From assembly GCA_017052515.1 (NCBI GenBank), contig JAFHKR010000038.1, forward strand, positions 682,001 through 746,000: a DNA stretch of 64,000 nucleotides. Direction: 5' to 3'. How positions within the stretch are numbered: the stretch's first letter is position 1; the number at the start of each line of letters is the position of its first letter. Shown piece by piece: positions 36,658-46,474 of this stretch. The notes under the pieces are model-generated. The model saw only the letters and a program-made list of their open reading frames with translations, ran no database searches and was not told the DNA's origin. The stretch is from Fictibacillus nanhaiensis (GTDB taxonomy: Bacteria > Bacillota > Bacilli > Bacillales > Fictibacillaceae). The position numbers were made by a program, and so were the translations under genes.

Positions 36658-39600
36658 ATGATGAAAACAATATCTTTTATAAAAAAATCTACGGCACTTA
36701 CCTTAGCTGCGGGATTATTGCTATCTCCAAACACAACAATGTTTACGCCAAAAACAAGTGCTGCACCTTTTAAAGCTGAGGATATACTGACTTCGCTTAC
36801 CGCTAAACAAAGAGAAGCTTTAAAGCAGCTTGAACTTACAGATGTCTTCGGCCTTCAAGGCTTTAAAAAAGAAGATCTACAGAGTGAAAAAGAAATCTCC
36901 GTAATCGTTCAATTTCAGTCAAAGCCCGGACAAGCAGCTGTATTAGATGCACAGTTGAAAGGCAAAAAGATCACACGACAGCAAGCAGACATCAAAGTAG
37001 ATCAAGAACATGCTCAATTTAAGAAAGATGTGGAGAAGCTCATTCCTTCGGTCGGACCTATGACCAAAAAATCAACACACAGAATTACTTCCACATACAA
37101 AACCGTATATAACGGTGTGGCGATGAAGCTTCCTGCGAATCAGGTAGAAACGCTTTTACAATCAGAAGCCGTTAAGGCCGTTTACAAAGATGTAACGTTT
37201 AAAGTCGACCCGATTGCGATGGGAGAAGAGAAAGCCTTAAACAGCAACAGTGCGGGAACATCTGTAGAGAGCATTCCTTACTTGAAAATTGATCAGCTAC
37301 ATAATGAGGGAATAACTGGTGAAGGTGTTAAAGTGGGAATCTTAGACACTGGAATCGACTATAATCACCCTGACTTAAAAGATGTGTATAAGGGCGGTTA
37401 TGATTTTGTCGATAATGACAGCGATCCGATGGAAACGACGTATAAAAACTGGCAAGACTCTAAAAAACCTGAGTTTAACGGCAACGCCTATTACACGTCG
37501 CATGGTACACATGTTGCCGGAACGATCGCTGGTCAAGGCAAGAACCCGAATGTATCCGTTCAAGGTGTAGCCCCAGATGCCGATATCTATGCATATCGTG
37601 TACTAGGGCCATATGGGACGGGCTCTTCTGAAGGCATCATTTCGGGGATCGAGAAAGCTGTAAAAGACGGAATGGATGTGATCAATCTTTCATTAGGTGC
37701 CGGTATCAACGATCCATATTATCCGACGAGTACAGCGATCAACTATGCGGTTCTTAATGACGTGACAGCTGTCGTATCTGCAGGAAACTCTGGTCCTAAC
37801 GCATACACACTAGGTTCTCCTGGTGCTGCAGCATTAGCTCTTACGATTGGAGCGAGCGATGTACCGATGACGGTTGCTTCTTTTACAGGATCAGTGGGCA
37901 GTGAGAGTGGCATTCAACTAACAGGACTAGCACGGCATTACGCTGATCATTTAAACGAACTACAAGGTAAATCATATGATCTTGTTGATGTGGGGTTAGG
38001 AAAGGCGGCTGATTACACAGGTAGAGATGTAAAAGGGAAGATCGCTCTTATCTCTCGTGGTGAGACGACACTGAACGAAAAAGTAACAATCGCGAAACAA
38101 AATGGTGCTGTTGCAGTACTTCTATATAACAATGTCGATGGAGTGATCGAAGCAAATTTAGGTGAGTCGACAACATTTATCCCATCGTTTTCGTTAACAA
38201 AAGCAGCGGGTGAGAAGATTAAGTCTCAGATCTCTGTAGGTAAATCGAATTTTACGTTCGGCAAATATACTGAGGTTCAAACAGAAGGTGATCGGTTAGC
38301 GGCTTTCAGTTCAAGAGGTCCTGCAAGACAAACGTACGATATGAAACCTGAAGTTACTGCACCTGGGGTTGCCGTTCTTTCTACCGTACCGTCTTATATG
38401 GTGAACCCAACCCATCAAGAAAATTATGATTATGCGTATTCTCGATATTCAGGTACATCGATGGCCGCTCCGCATACAGCTGGTATCGCAGCTCTCATGC
38501 TCGATGCTAATCCTAACTTAGAGCCTGAAGATGTAAAAACGATTTTAATGAACACTGCCGATCCTCTTAACGGAGATTACTCGGTATTTGAAGTAGGTGC
38601 AGGTCGTGTAGATCCTTATCAAGCGGTTTACAGTGGGACAAGTTTTCAAGTAAACGATGAAACGTTAATTCCTAGTTCTACGAATCTCGTAAAGATTAAA
38701 GAGCGTACAGGCGGCATTGCATATGGTAGTCATTATGCTGGTAAAAATCTCTCACTGAAAAAGTCCATTACAATTGAAAACCATGACAACGTAAAGAAAA
38801 CGTTCAAAGTTGAAGTGAAAGAAACAAAAGGTTCACCAAGCCTGAAGGAAAATGGCATTCAAATCAACATTCCAGAGGAAATTAAGATCGCTGGTGAAGA
38901 TTTTAAAAAGGTGTCAGCGGGTATCGACATTCCGAAAAAGGCCAAAGAGGGAATTTATGAAGGGTATATCACACTAACAAACCATGCAAAGTCAGCCGAG
39001 CAATACCGAATTCCATTCAGTGTTCGTATTACAGAAGAAGGTTATAACAAGTTAGAGCTTGCAACACCCGCAATTGCTCCAAACTATTTGAACCAAGGTG
39101 GGTTCTTTGGGTATCGCGCTATCTACACGGGTATGGAATTTAACTTTAAAGCACCAATGGAGAAAATGGAAGTGGTTCTTCAAGACGGAAAGACAGGCAA
39201 AGATCTAGGGTTTATCGGAACACTGAATTTAAGTGGACGTAACGAGAACCAATCGTATTACGTGTTAAACGCATTTAGTGGCATGTACTACAAATTCACA
39301 GGTGATGAAACAGAGCCGATCGATTCTGAGGTCTCTTATGCACCAGCAGGTCACTATAAACTTAAATTCATTTCTACCACAGCTACTGGGAAAGAAATTA
39401 TTGAAAATCGCCACGTTTTCATTGATATTGAAGCACCAACATTTGAAAGCTCGCTTGACGGAGAATCACCGTTTTTAGAATACAAACCAGGTCAAGCAAC
39501 CTATCCATTCGATATTAAAATTAACGATCCACTTGTAGACAAGATGAAAGAAGTTGGCCTTAACGTAGATCAATCTTCAAACAAGATGATCTACTATTGG

Positions 39601-40728
39601 AACTCCGCTTTTCCGTCATCTGCAATCAAAATGGACAAAGAAGGAAAGTTCGTTGAAGAGATTGCGATGAATGAAAAAGTTAAGGCACTCAATTTCCGTA
39701 TGGACGGTTTTGATTTAGCCGGAAATCAAGCGATGCAGAAAAATTATTATTTTGTTAAAGAAGGTACGGCCGTTTCCTACACAAAGAGTAAAGAAGGTGT
39801 GTTGAAAACAGGAGATACAGTAAAAGCAACCCTTTCGTTAGACAACTTAACGAATCTTACAAAAGCAGAATGGAACTTGAATAGCAGCAGTTATGGAGCG
39901 GTCTCACTAGTTGATGCTAAACTAAGTGACTCCTTTAAAGATAAAGGCTCTATTGATGTAAAAGATGGCGTCATAACGGTTCAGTTTAATGAAGAAAGCG
40001 GTGTTTTAGATCATGCTGACCTCGTTGACGTAACGCTAAAAGTAAGTGATGCCTATTACGCGACTCGAGCAGGTGTGCTTCCGGATGTAAAAGTAACGGA
40101 TAACAATACTATCACAACAACAGTCCTTCAAGCTCCTTTTGCTTGGTTAGTGAAGCCACAATTCTCTACAGCCAATGGTTACATCACACCACAAGGGTTC
40201 AAAAACGATGAAGGAACCGTTACAGAAAAACGTGATTGGACGAAAGTAGGTGGCTCTTTACAGATTATCGATGCACAAGGGAACGCCCATGATCCATCAG
40301 CCCGCATTGCGGACAACGGTCAATACAAGTACGACAAGCTGCCTCTGCAAAAAGAAGCATTCACAGTTGAAATGAAAGTCCCTGGACACTTTTTGACGAA
40401 AGGGAAAGTCTATATCGGGTTTGAACACAATGGTGAACTTTACGGTCAAAGCCGATTTATTACCGCACTTGATGTAAAAGCGGGGGACGTGAACCAGGAT
40501 AACGTGATCGACATTTATGATGCGATGGAGATTCAAAACGCGTGGGGAACAGCGAAGCGTGATGCAGATATTAACTTCGACGGAAAGGTGGATGCAAAAG
40601 ATATGAAATATGTACAAACCAATTATCTGCTGCAAAATCAGCATGTGGATGATACACCGTCACCTAGAAAGAAATACAAAGGAAAAACACTAGAAACCAT
40701 CCTAGTAGAACTAGGCATCCAGCAATAA
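36658..40728 (+). CDS. Secreted subtilisin-like serine protease with dockerin-like C-terminus
   Basis: 1356 residues. Signal peptide 1-~36, an inhibitor-I9 prodomain (~75-185), then the S8 domain with Asp230 (GILDTGIDYNHPDL), His282 (SHGTHVAGTIAG) and Ser601 (GTSMAAPHTAG). A PA insert lies at ~420-540 between His and Ser, as in lactocepin/Vpr-type enzymes. Fn3-like and bacterial Ig-like beta domains follow (~690-1190). Residues ~1276-1330 hold two calcium-loop repeats (GDVNQDNVIDIYDAM and ADINFDGKVDAKDM), a type I dockerin pattern. No LPxTG anchor or SLH repeat. Probably a nutritional protease; the dockerin suggests binding to a cohesin partner not in this window. Confidence 0.9.
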   Translation: MMKTISFIKKSTALTLAAGLLLSPNTTMFTPKTSAAPFKAEDILTSLTAKQREALKQLELTDVFGLQGFKKEDLQSEKEISVIVQFQSKPGQAAVLDAQLKGKKITRQQADIKVDQEHAQFKKDVEKLIPSVGPMTKKSTHRITSTYKTVYNGVAMKLPANQVETLLQSEAVKAVYKDVTFKVDPIAMGEEKALNSNSAGTSVESIPYLKIDQLHNEGITGEGVKVGILDTGIDYNHPDLKDVYKGGYDFVDNDSDPMETTYKNWQDSKKPEFNGNAYYTSHGTHVAGTIAGQGKNPNVSVQGVAPDADIYAYRVLGPYGTGSSEGIISGIEKAVKDGMDVINLSLGAGINDPYYPTSTAINYAVLNDVTAVVSAGNSGPNAYTLGSPGAAALALTIGASDVPMTVASFTGSVGSESGIQLTGLARHYADHLNELQGKSYDLVDVGLGKAADYTGRDVKGKIALISRGETTLNEKVTIAKQNGAVAVLLYNNVDGVIEANLGESTTFIPSFSLTKAAGEKIKSQISVGKSNFTFGKYTEVQTEGDRLAAFSSRGPARQTYDMKPEVTAPGVAVLSTVPSYMVNPTHQENYDYAYSRYSGTSMAAPHTAGIAALMLDANPNLEPEDVKTILMNTADPLNGDYSVFEVGAGRVDPYQAVYSGTSFQVNDETLIPSSTNLVKIKERTGGIAYGSHYAGKNLSLKKSITIENHDNVKKTFKVEVKETKGSPSLKENGIQINIPEEIKIAGEDFKKVSAGIDIPKKAKEGIYEGYITLTNHAKSAEQYRIPFSVRITEEGYNKLELATPAIAPNYLNQGGFFGYRAIYTGMEFNFKAPMEKMEVVLQDGKTGKDLGFIGTLNLSGRNENQSYYVLNAFSGMYYKFTGDETEPIDSEVSYAPAGHYKLKFISTTATGKEIIENRHVFIDIEAPTFESSLDGESPFLEYKPGQATYPFDIKINDPLVDKMKEVGLNVDQSSNKMIYYWNSAFPSSAIKMDKEGKFVEEIAMNEKVKALNFRMDGFDLAGNQAMQKNYYFVKEGTAVSYTKSKEGVLKTGDTVKATLSLDNLTNLTKAEWNLNSSSYGAVSLVDAKLSDSFKDKGSIDVKDGVITVQFNEESGVLDHADLVDVTLKVSDAYYATRAGVLPDVKVTDNNTITTTVLQAPFAWLVKPQFSTANGYITPQGFKNDEGTVTEKRDWTKVGGSLQIIDAQGNAHDPSARIADNGQYKYDKLPLQKEAFTVEMKVPGHFLTKGKVYIGFEHNGELYGQSRFITALDVKAGDVNQDNVIDIYDAMEIQNAWGTAKRDADINFDGKVDAKDMKYVQTNYLLQNQHVDDTPSPRKKYKGKTLETILVELGIQQ

Positions 40729-40738
40729 CTGATAGTGG

Positions 40739-40781
40739 AACAACCTTTAAGGAGAAACGTCTTCCTTAGAGGTTGTTTTTT
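40739..40781. terminator. Terminator between protease and NERD gene
   Basis: A long imperfect stem (AACAACCTTTAAGGA with TCCTTAGAGGTTGTT) and a T-run on the plus strand. The convergent gene's stop codon lies inside the left arm. Confidence 0.8.
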
Positions 40782-41748
40782 TAACGAGGTTATCAAGATG
40801 GTAGATGCGGGATTTTCGATTACCTGTGAAGGGGAGGTTTAGCGATTTTAGGATGTGATAACCTTGACTGGTTGAAGGTAAGTTGAGGAATTCTTTACAG
40901 TCCTTGTTGGTAATCGTCATGGAAATTAGCAGAGCATAATCCAATAATGCTGATTCGTGAGCATTTTTATAAACTTTTCTGCATGTAAAACAATACCAAC
41001 TTCTTTGGTGACGTTTTAAAAACTGTACATCACATTCAGGGCAGAATACACCCTTCAACAGAGAATCAGGATCAATATAAAATTTGCGGCAAACATCCGG
41101 ATCTTCAGGTAGGTGCTGCTTTAGAAGATGCTTAATAATTCTTTTTATTTCCTTTATTGAGAGTATTGTTCCTGGGTGTTTGTTGCTTAGCACTTCAATT
41201 TTAGGAACTAGACCTGAGCTTTTGATTACTTTTGAGCGAGCTTCTTTATAGGCTGGAGAGAATTCTGTTATCGTTGATGAATTGGTCATAACCACGAGGG
41301 ATTCAATTGGGACCGATGGACATTTGAGATCATTTAAAATAGACATCAAGTGATAAGACTGTCGTTTCACTTGCTCAACCGGATTATCAAACGCTTCTCG
41401 TTGATTATTAAGTGAACGAATCATTGAATCATATGGACTCTCAAAATATAAGTGTCCTGCGATATTTTTACATTCAATAATAAGAAGGAAGTTCGGAGTG
41501 ATTATAAGGGTGTCGATTTGAAAAAAGTAATCTTTATGTAAGATTCTAATTCCGTGTAGAAAGCGGAGGTTGTTGGATGTCAAATATCGATAATAATAGT
41601 CCAAAGACTGTTCGCCTCGATAGCCAGATAAACATTTTCTAAGTGCATTGCGAATTTCTTCTCTTTTTTCATCTAATAGAGGTAATCTCTTTAGAAGTGA
41701 CTCTAATTTTTTTATAATAATAGGTCGAGAACGATGTTTTATAATCAA
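40747..41748 (-). CDS. NERD-domain protein with zinc ribbon
   Basis: 333 residues. The nuclease-related domain is at ~35-170: GYRGEQSLDYYY, then QIDTLIITPNFLLIIECKN, giving the D...ECK pattern. A zinc ribbon follows (CPEC at ~228, CFTC at ~245) and a helical C-terminus that may be a small HRDC or HTH-like unit. NERD proteins are thought to process DNA; this subgroup is common in Bacillus with no defined role. TTG start, six bases after AGGAGG. The last codons and stop lie in the shared terminator. Confidence 0.8.
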   Translation of the reverse strand: MIIKHRSRPIIIKKLESLLKRLPLLDEKREEIRNALRKCLSGYRGEQSLDYYYRYLTSNNLRFLHGIRILHKDYFFQIDTLIITPNFLLIIECKNIAGHLYFESPYDSMIRSLNNQREAFDNPVEQVKRQSYHLMSILNDLKCPSVPIESLVVMTNSSTITEFSPAYKEARSKVIKSSGLVPKIEVLSNKHPGTILSIKEIKRIIKHLLKQHLPEDPDVCRKFYIDPDSLLKGVFCPECDVQFLKRHQRSWYCFTCRKVYKNAHESALLDYALLISMTITNKDCKEFLNLPSTSQGYHILKSLNLPFTGNRKSRIYHLDNLVKKTTSKEDVSP

Positions 41749-41860
41749 AATGGACCTCCTAAGCTACTTTTTTCTACTATGAAGGTTTTTTGAGAGGTGA
41801 ACAAAAGGTGAAATAGCTATTTTCAGTGTATTTTAACTCAATGAATTTATGATGACACGC

Positions 41861-41960
41861 ACGATATTCACGATAATTGAATTATATTTACGTTAATTTC
41901 GATAATTTCACGTTAAATCAGTAATATTCACATTAATTGAGTTAATATCACGTTAGTCGA
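41861..41960. repeat. Phased 20-nt repeat cluster (ATTCACGTTAATT type)
   Basis: Five consecutive units begin at 41861, 41881, 41901, 41921 and 41941. Each contains WWTYACRWTAAT at the same offset (TTCACGATAATT, TTTACGTTAATT, TTCACGTTAAAT, TTCACATTAATT, ATCACGTTAGTC). The period is exactly 20. It lies between divergent genes. The rest of 41749-42074 has no gene; a C-rich stretch follows at 42020-42060. Confidence 0.85.
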
Positions 41961-42074
41961 TTTTTCGACACTAATCAACGTTTCTCATAATTTACGACAC
42001 ACCAAAAAACTACCTCAACCAACTCGAACGTCATCCCCCACACTTCACCCCATCACCGCGGCACTAAGGTCTCA

Positions 42075-42104
42075 TTTACAAGGGTATACTGTGATTGGTA
42101 TACT
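42075..42104 (+). promoter_or_regulatory. Sigma-A promoter of YitT-family gene
   Basis: TTTACA (42075-42080), 18-base spacer, TATACT (42099-42104) with a TGG extension just before it. Confidence 0.6.
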
Positions 42105-42155
42105 TTTTCTCGGTTTAAAGAAATTCCTTATGAAAGTTTGAGGGTTAAGACAGCA

Positions 42156-43028
42156 ATGATGATGGCTATGCGAAAACGTCGTGGGATCCTTCACCCGACT
42201 GTTGAACTCATTTTAGAATATGTATATGTTGTGATTGGATCAGGACTAGTGGCACTCGCATTCTCGGTATTCTTGTTACCGAACCAGATCGCTTCTGGCG
42301 GTGTGAGCGGTATATCGACGATCCTATACGGACTCTTTCAATGGAAACCTTCTATTGTACAGTGGAGTTTAAATATTCCGCTCTTCTTTGCGGGATTATT
42401 TTTCCTCGGCAGACGATTCGGTGCAAAAACGCTCGTAGGAACCGTTGTGCTTCCTTTCTTCGTTTTTATTTTTGAAGGATGGGGAGCAGCTACAGAAGAT
42501 CCATTGCTTGGCGCGATTTTTGGTGGACTTGGAATTGGGGCTGGTCTTGGGATCGTGTTCCGTGGAAAAGCGTCTACGGGTGGCGTTGATCTGCTCGCAC
42601 AGATCGTCCATAAATATACGGGTGCCTCACTCGGATCGATCATCCTTCTTATAGATGGAACAATTGTTACGTCGTCTGCACTATTTTTTGGGATCGAACA
42701 AGCTCTGTATGCACTTATTGCAATGTTTATTACGGCAAAAACGATTGATGTGGTTCAGATCGGGCTAGGGACGACTAAGATGGCGTTGATCATTTCAGAT
42801 AAAGAAGATGAGCTTCGTCAAGGGATTCTGACTCACATTTATAGAGGGGTTACGAAAATCAATGCGTTCGGTGGTTATACACAAGATGAACGACCGATGT
42901 TGATGGTCGTAGTCGCTCAATATGAAGTAACAAAATTGAAACAATACGTAAAAGGTGTAGATCCAGATGCTTTTGTAATCGTTGTAAATGCGAATGAAGT
43001 GTTGGGAGAAGGCTTTAAACGCGGATAA
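42156..43028 (+). CDS. yvjA: YitT-family membrane protein (YvjA-like)
   Basis: About 290 residues. Five to six membrane helices make up the DUF161/YitT domain, including GSGLVALAFSVFLLPNQIASGG and FRGKASTGGVDLLAQ (split below 20 each: GSGLVALAFSVFLLPNQIA). A cytoplasmic DUF2179 domain occupies ~210-290 (IYRGVTKINAFGGYTQDERPML in part). Role unknown. ATG 42156 is 11 bases after GAGGG; an earlier TTG at 42138 is less likely. Its place upstream of ftsE matches yvjA in Bacillus. Confidence 0.82.
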   Translation: MMMAMRKRRGILHPTVELILEYVYVVIGSGLVALAFSVFLLPNQIASGGVSGISTILYGLFQWKPSIVQWSLNIPLFFAGLFFLGRRFGAKTLVGTVVLPFFVFIFEGWGAATEDPLLGAIFGGLGIGAGLGIVFRGKASTGGVDLLAQIVHKYTGASLGSIILLIDGTIVTSSALFFGIEQALYALIAMFITAKTIDVVQIGLGTTKMALIISDKEDELRQGILTHIYRGVTKINAFGGYTQDERPMLMVVVAQYEVTKLKQYVKGVDPDAFVIVVNANEVLGEGFKRG

Positions 43029-43042
43029 TTACTTAAAACTGT

Positions 43043-43078
43043 AACCAGTTGGGACTCGTCTCGACTGGTTTTCTTTTG
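43043..43078 (+). terminator. Terminator of YitT-family gene
   Basis: AACCAGT (43043-43049) and ACTGGTT (43064-43070), followed by TTCTTTTG. Confidence 0.75.
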
Positions 43079-43361
43079 TTTTCAAGTACCATTCACACAT
43101 AGGTGCCCATTTTACTAGAATTAAAGAACTATCTTATGAAAAAACCCCTACAATACCAGGCCAAAAGACCCGAAAATTCTTAGCGATGGTCGGTTTTATA
43201 GTGCTTGTGTCGAAAAGTCTCCCTGCAGGTTTTTAATGATATATGAAGGATTACAGCGAATTGTGTCGTATTTTATGTCTTACGTAAATCAGAAAACATG
43301 ACCATGGTCCCTTGTTTGAGGGAAGATGAAACACAACTGTAATAAAATTGTCAGTACGAGA

Positions 43362-43370
43362 TGTTATAAT
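43362..43370 (+). promoter_or_regulatory. Extended -10 promoter upstream of ftsE
   Basis: TGTTATAAT with perfect -10 (43365-43370) and TG extension; the -35 is weak. Two TGTCGAA motifs (43208-43214 and 43408-43414) resemble Spo0A boxes. Apart from these, 43079-43483 holds no gene. Confidence 0.45.
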
Positions 43371-43483
43371 AGTTATTGCGGAAAAAAAATGACATATATC
43401 GCGTTTTTGTCGAAAGACCTTTATATAGAACTTGTTGATTGATCAGGGAAATATTTTTTGGGGTAGTAAGGAAGTGATTTTGT

Positions 43484-44170
43484 TTGATAGAAATGGTTGA
43501 TGTTTGGAAAACGTATCCGAACGGTGTTATGGCACTTAACGGAATTGACGTCTACATAGAAAAAGGTGAATTTGTTTATGTAGTCGGACCAAGTGGAGCA
43601 GGTAAATCCACGTTTATAAAATGTATGTATCGTGAAGAGAAACCGACACAAGGTTCAATTATTATTAATGGAACAAACCTTGCAAAAATGAAAGAAAGAC
43701 AGATTCCTAAAGTACGAAGAAAGATTGGGGTTATCTTTCAAGACTTTAAACTGTTGCCGCGTTTAACGGTATACGAAAATGTAGCTTTTGCACTTGAAGT
43801 TATTGAAGAATCGCCAAAAGTGATCAGAGAACGTGTTATGGAAGTTCTTGATCTTGTAAAACTAAAAAACAAAGCGCGCATGTTCCCTGATGAGTTATCA
43901 GGTGGAGAGCAACAGCGTGTATCCATTGCACGTTCAATCGTAAACCATCCACCAGTTGTGATTGCGGATGAACCGACAGGTAACCTTGACCCAGAAACAG
44001 CGTGGGAGATCATGGATATCTTTAAAGAGATTAACACTCGTGGAACGACAGTTGTTATGGCAACTCACAATAAAGAAATTGTAAATACGATCACAAAGCG
44101 CGTAATCGCCATCGAAGGCGGCCGAATTGTACGTGATGAGGCGAAGGGGGATTACGGCTATGAAGATTAG
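43484..44170 (+). CDS. ftsE: Cell-division ABC ATPase FtsE
   Basis: 228 residues: Walker [10 protein letters not shown] at ~35, [14 protein letters not shown], Walker [13 protein letters not shown] and the His switch. TTG start, six bases after AAGGAAGTG; the protein then begins [15 protein letters not shown] like its homologues. With FtsX it controls wall hydrolases and in B. subtilis sporulation entry. Overlaps ftsX by 11 bases. Confidence 0.96.
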   Translation: MIEMVDVWKTYPNGVMALNGIDVYIEKGEFVYVVGPSGAGKSTFIKCMYREEKPTQGSIIINGTNLAKMKERQIPKVRRKIGVIFQDFKLLPRLTVYENVAFALEVIEESPKVIRERVMEVLDLVKLKNKARMFPDELSGGEQQRVSIARSIVNHPPVVIADEPTGNLDPETAWEIMDIFKEINTRGTTVVMATHNKEIVNTITKRVIAIEGGRIVRDEAKGDYGYED

Positions 44171-45053
44171 AACTTTAAAGCGACATTTTGTAGAAGCATT
44201 CAAGAGCATGGGAAGAAACGGCTGGATGTCCTTTGCTTCCATCTCTGCTGTAACGGTAACCTTGCTATTAGTAAGCGTGTTCTTGGCAATCCTCTTGAAC
44301 ATTAACTATATTGCAAGTCAGATTGAAGACGATGTACAGATCAGAGCGTACATCGAACGAACAGAAAAGCCTGAAAGTTACGATGGTTATAAACAAGAGC
44401 TCGAAAAGCTTGGTAAGGTAAAAGAGGTAGAGTATCAATCTAAAGAAGAAGGTCTTGATGAACTGATCGAAAGTTTAGGAGATGAAGGGAAAGCCTTCTC
44501 ATCACTTAAGAATGAAAATCCACTGCGAGATGCGTTCATCATCTATACAGAAAAGCCACAAGATACGGCTGCTGTAGCAAAAGAAGTTGAGAAATTTAAA
44601 TTTGTAAACAAAGTTGAGTACGGAAAAGGGACCGTCGAGAAACTCTTTAAAGTAACAGATGTTGCCCGCAACGTTGGGATCGTCCTCGTATTAGGACTTG
44701 TATTCACAGCGATGTTCCTCATCTCAAATACTATAAAATTAACAATCGTAACACGAAGACGCGAGATTGAAATTATGAAACTCGTTGGTGCGACGAATGG
44801 ATTTATCCGCTGGCCGTTCTTCATTGAAGGATTTGCATTAGGTGTCGCGGGTGCTGTACTTCCGATCGTTGTTATCACAGTAGGCTATCAAGCGATTTTC
44901 GATATCGTTAATCAAAAATTAGGAACAGTATTCATTGAGCTATTGCCAGTAACACCACTTATCCCGCAGCTAGCGCTGTTGATGATTCTGATTGGTGGAG
45001 TGATCGGCGTTTGGGGAAGCTTAACGTCTGTTCGTAAGTTCTTGAAGATTTAA
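44160..45053 (+). CDS. ftsX: Cell-division ABC permease FtsX
   Basis: 297 residues with four membrane helices (one at ~25-48 and three after ~170) and a large outer loop between TM1 and TM2 that contacts the hydrolase. RRREIEIMKLVGATNGFIR is the conserved coupling region. ATG 44160 is preceded by AAGGGGGA. No ATP site; works with FtsE. Confidence 0.95.
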   Translation: MKIRTLKRHFVEAFKSMGRNGWMSFASISAVTVTLLLVSVFLAILLNINYIASQIEDDVQIRAYIERTEKPESYDGYKQELEKLGKVKEVEYQSKEEGLDELIESLGDEGKAFSSLKNENPLRDAFIIYTEKPQDTAAVAKEVEKFKFVNKVEYGKGTVEKLFKVTDVARNVGIVLVLGLVFTAMFLISNTIKLTIVTRRREIEIMKLVGATNGFIRWPFFIEGFALGVAGAVLPIVVITVGYQAIFDIVNQKLGTVFIELLPVTPLIPQLALLMILIGGVIGVWGSLTSVRKFLKI

Positions 45054-45122
45054 GTAAAGATAGCAGAAATAAAGAGATCCAAGAAAAACGAAACAATTAA
45101 TTGGGGTTAGGGAGGAAAACGA

Positions 45123-46340
45123 ATGAAAAGGAAAGTGGTTGGTACAGTGCTTTCACTAAGCTTAGCACTGGGCGCCTTTACTAGGTATCACTCTGAATCC
45201 GTCGTTCACGCGGAATCTTTATCAAGCATCAAGAAAAAACAACAAGAAAATGCAAAGAAAGCGGAGGCTGCAAAAGCTAAGCTGGACAAGAACAAAAGCA
45301 GCCAGGAAGCGATTGAGGCTGAAGTAGCAAGGATTGATAAGCTTTCTTCTGAAACAGATCTGAAAGTACAAGCGAAACAAACAGATATTACAGAAACAAA
45401 AGAAGAGATCGACGTATTAAAGGGCGAGATCGCTGTTGTTCAAAAGCGAATCGATAAGCGAGATGCTCTATTAAAAGAACGTGTTAACTCTATGTATGAA
45501 TCTGGCGGAGCTGTTTCTTACTTAGAAGTTGTTCTTGGTTCAAAAGATTTTGGTGATTTTCTTGACCGCGTTCTAGCATTGAACATGATTGCAGAACAAG
45601 ATCGTCAGCTTTTAGAAGAACAAAAGAAAGATAAAGAGCTTCTAGAGAAAAAGATGGCAGACGTTGAGAAAAAACTAGTTAACCTACAAAACGCAATGAA
45701 AGAATTACAAGCGTTGCAACAGCAATTAAAAGCGCAAATGGATGAGAAAACTCGTCTGATGGCTTCTCTTAAAAAAGAAGAAGACTCCTTGCATGCTGAA
45801 GCACATAAGATCGAAAACGAAGGTGCCCTTCTAAAATCTCAAGAAGATGCGTTCCGTGCTGAACAAGCTCGTGCAGCTGCACGTGAAAAAGCTGCTCGTG
45901 AATCATCGTCTTCAGGTGGATCAGCTCCTTCAATGGGACCTGTTTCAGGTAACGGTATGATCATCAAACCTGCCGCTGGAAGAATTTCTTCTGGATTTGG
46001 TAACAGAAGTAGTGGTATGCATGAAGGAATCGACATCGCTCAAGGTGGAACCGTTCCGATCTATGCAGCTGCAGATGGAACAGTTATTCGTTCTGAGTAC
46101 TCATCTTCATACGGAAACGTTGTATACATCTCTCACTCGATCGGTGGGCAGCAATGGACAACGGTTTACGCTCACATGAGCAGCCGCGCTGTATCAGGCG
46201 GATCTGTTTCAAAAGGGCAGTTCCTAGGCAACATGGGGAACACTGGACATTCATTTGGTCAGCATTTACACTTTGAACTTCACAAAGGACCTTGGAATGC
46301 AGGAAAAACAAATGCTGTAAATCCTGCGGCTTACTGGTAA
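45123..46340 (+). CDS. Secreted coiled-coil M23 peptidase (EnvC-like), probable FtsEX partner
   Basis: 405 residues. Signal peptide to about residue 28, a long two-stretch coiled coil (~30-250), a Gly/Ser linker and an M23 domain with His300-x3-Asp304 and the HLH pair His381/His383 (GQHLHFELHK). All zinc ligands are present. EnvC/PcsB-type proteins are activated by FtsX, and this gene directly follows ftsEX with a GGGAGG site, so it is likely the hydrolase or activator gated by FtsEX. Followed by a terminator. Confidence 0.88.
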   Translation: MKRKVVGTVLSLSLALGAFTRYHSESVVHAESLSSIKKKQQENAKKAEAAKAKLDKNKSSQEAIEAEVARIDKLSSETDLKVQAKQTDITETKEEIDVLKGEIAVVQKRIDKRDALLKERVNSMYESGGAVSYLEVVLGSKDFGDFLDRVLALNMIAEQDRQLLEEQKKDKELLEKKMADVEKKLVNLQNAMKELQALQQQLKAQMDEKTRLMASLKKEEDSLHAEAHKIENEGALLKSQEDAFRAEQARAAAREKAARESSSSGGSAPSMGPVSGNGMIIKPAAGRISSGFGNRSSGMHEGIDIAQGGTVPIYAAADGTVIRSEYSSSYGNVVYISHSIGGQQWTTVYAHMSSRAVSGGSVSKGQFLGNMGNTGHSFGQHLHFELHKGPWNAGKTNAVNPAAYW

Positions 46341-46417
46341 AATAAACACATAAAGTAAACAAGCTATTCATATAGTGAAGTAGGAGACAGGCTGTTGCCT
46401 AAAGACTCTTACAATGG

Positions 46418-46455
46418 AAGGCATCGCACTTTGCAGGGTGTGATGCCTTTTCCTG
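46418..46455 (+). terminator. Terminator before ctpB
   Basis: AAGGCATC (46418-46425) pairs with GATGCCTT (46442-46449) followed by TT; the stem extends inward with G-U pairs. Confidence 0.75.
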
Positions 46456-46474
46456 CAAAAACGAGGTGAGCAGA

